From assembly GCA_045628865.1 (NCBI GenBank), contig JAZQQB010000061.1, positions 1-25,058 on the forward strand: DNA of 25,058 bases, written 5' to 3'. The position numbers and the translations under genes are program-made. This stretch comes from JAZQQB01 sp045628865. GTDB lineage: Bacteria; Bacillota; Clostridia; Lachnospirales; Lachnospiraceae. The notes beneath the pieces are model-generated. The model made no database searches and was not told the origin of the DNA. It saw only the letters and a list, made by a program, of their open reading frames with translations. Below are positions 23,718 through 25,058 of this stretch, piece by piece. How positions within the stretch are numbered: position 1 is the first letter of the stretch; every line of letters begins with the position of its first letter.

Positions 23718-25058
23718 TATCTGCTTTTCATTCTTATTTTCTAAGTAACTTTGGACTTAAACATATCTCGTCTGCGACGACTGGGAACATGTTAAGCACT
23801 TCCAACAGTTTTTTCATTTCTTCTGTATCTACAAGATCATATGGGCTTTTATAATCAAGTCCAGGCCTTATAGTACTGTTGATATGATTTGCGATTAGTG
23901 TCATATCTTCCTGTGTATAACCCTTGAAGGTCTTGTGTCTAGGAATGACATATCTTATATATTCGTGATTCTTTTCAATGTGAGGTTTCTGCCACGATGC
24001 CTGTGGATCACAGTAAAAGATTTTTGTTCTTGGTGATCCGCTCTTGGTATACTCAAGTGCCAATGCATTCTTAAAACAACGTCCATTATCGGTTAGTATT
24101 ATTGGGAATAGTTTCCTAAATCGTCTGACTCCCAATGCTTTTGTTAGCCTGTCAAATACTTCAATGACTGCATCCATTGTTTCATCTTCAATAAGAATCA
24201 TCAGCATCACCGAGTTCTTATTAAACATGATTGTTAGTAACACCTGCTCTTTTGTTCTTAATCCACGAACTGTATCCATCTCTACCACCGGTAATTCCGG
24301 ATGTTCTTCAATGTACTTCTTGTAGTCCTCAAAAGTTCTTCCCTGGCGATAATTAAACTTATTGCATTTAATCTCTGTCCGCTTTTTACGACGTCTTTTA
24401 TACTTAACCCTTCGTCTTAAATCTAAGTTGCAGACTGTCAATTCACCAGCTTCAATGTAATTATAGATACTTCTTTCTGAAACTTTGATCTCTTCAGCAT
24501 GTGTATTACAGATATGTGATAATGGTTGCCCCTGAAGAAGCAATGGTGATAAGTTTTCATCCAATGTCTGCAATTCTTCTTGGTTAAGTCTGATTCCTTC
24601 ACGTGCTTCAGACCTGGTCGCTTTGGCCCTCGCATCTGCCTTTTCTGCAATGTAATAATACTTGTCATAAATGCATTTTTTCTTATTTTTCTCACTGCAA
24701 GTACTACACACAAATGGTGCTTTAAGATATCGAGAACACTCATGATTCTTAACCCTATCACATACCTTTGTACAGTCAAAATCCATGCACAGCCTGCATT
24801 TACGACTACAGTCTTCATCACCACACATGTTTTTCTTGGCGCAGTTTGTTGCATATATACAGTCTTTACCAAGCAGGTATGGCATCTTTACCTTTATTCG
24901 ATTTTGTTTTACCTCTCTTGTAATACTGGATGTGCTCCGTCCCAAATCCTTAGCTATCTTACTAAAGGATTCATGCGCATATATTCCAGCTTCAATCCTC
25001 ACTCTTTCTTTAAATGTTATTCGATTGTAATTACTCATTTAACTCCTAACCGCAGATA
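23718..25058 (-). mobile_element. IS30-type insertion sequence, right end beyond the window
   Basis: TATCTGC is found reading inward at 23718-23724 and, on the complement, at 25058-25052, flanking the transposase by 9 and 13 nt. This is compatible with (sub)terminal inverted repeats. Seven bases are weak evidence, and the true ends may lie further out; the right one would be outside the window. Confidence 0.4.
23734..25038 (-). CDS. IS30-family transposase with Cys-rich insert
   Basis: This 434-residue transposase is complete. The N-terminal HTH (about 6-46) includes ITFKERVRIEAGIYAHESF and LGRSTSSITREVK. A cysteine cluster follows (about 60-125, many CxxC and CxxxC pairs), probably a zinc-binding insert seen in some Firmicutes IS30 members. 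A second HTH (about 170-197, SHICNTHAEEIKVSERSIYNYI) precedes the DDE catalytic core: Asp255 (VVEMDTVRG), Asp317 (ILTDNGRCF) and Glu355 (QKPHIEKNHEYIRY). AGGAG (25044-25048 on the complement) precedes the ATG. No frameshift is seen, so the element may be active. Confidence 0.93.
   Translation of the reverse strand: MSNYNRITFKERVRIEAGIYAHESFSKIAKDLGRSTSSITREVKQNRIKVKMPYLLGKDCIYATNCAKKNMCGDEDCSRKCRLCMDFDCTKVCDRVKNHECSRYLKAPFVCSTCSEKNKKKCIYDKYYYIAEKADARAKATRSEAREGIRLNQEELQTLDENLSPLLLQGQPLSHICNTHAEEIKVSERSIYNYIEAGELTVCNLDLRRRVKYKRRRKKRTEIKCNKFNYRQGRTFEDYKKYIEEHPELPVVEMDTVRGLRTKEQVLLTIMFNKNSVMLMILIEDETMDAVIEVFDRLTKALGVRRFRKLFPIILTDNGRCFKNALALEYTKSGSPRTKIFYCDPQASWQKPHIEKNHEYIRYVIPRHKTFKGYTQEDMTLIANHINSTIRPGLDYKSPYDLVDTEEMKKLLEVLNMFPVVADEICLSPKLLRK

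Overview
The window reads as chromosomal DNA of an AT-rich, Gram-positive gut-type Clostridium relative, most likely a member of the Lachnospiraceae. This rests on AGGAGG-type ribosome binding sites, sigma-A-like promoters, the DUF1292 and DUF5662 families, a TIR/beta-propeller gene and a Cys-rich IS30-type transposase. The species assignment is inference; no rRNA or tRNA gene is present.

Layout: (1) 1-1145, the end of a membrane-anchored protein built on an eight-residue charged repeat, a DUF1292 protein and a terminator. (2) 1146-2690, accessory DNA: about 1 kb of hairpin-rich non-coding sequence with one good promoter, then a truncated gene that ends in what looks like a transposon right end. 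(3) 2692-5520, a GH13 'debranching enzyme' whose catalytic residues are all replaced, a DUF5662 gene 2 nt behind it, and a small hypothetical protein. (4) 5575-6836, a promoter, a strongly folded RNA of about 150 nt, and a beta-propeller lactonase-family gene. (5) 6910-8010, aroC on the minus strand, convergent with the lactonase. (6) 8310-10982, a VanY-type peptidase overlapping tgt, then yajC and a terminator. (7) 11085-16338, a branched-chain amino-acid block: tandem operator-like dyads, a promoter, a leucine-rich leader peptide, leuB, then ilvD and ilvB behind a second promoter. (8) 16491-18751, serC-serA. (9) 18832-20529, two tRNA trans-editing enzymes (YbaK type and AlaX type). (10) 20576-25058, a decayed TIR/beta-propeller gene, a 36-bp tandem repeat and an IS30-family transposase running off the right edge.

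The housekeeping part is biosynthetic and translational: chorismate, leucine/isoleucine/valine and serine synthesis, tRNA modification (queuosine), tRNA proofreading and protein export (YajC). Serine synthesis lies beside an enzyme family that removes mischarged serine from tRNA-Ala. The less ordinary items are the catalytically dead GH13 protein, the folded RNA before the lactonase gene, the leucine leader with its upstream dyads, and a dispersed palindromic element with GTAAC/GTTAC ends (two full copies, one deleted copy, and a half copy inside the leucine leader peptide).
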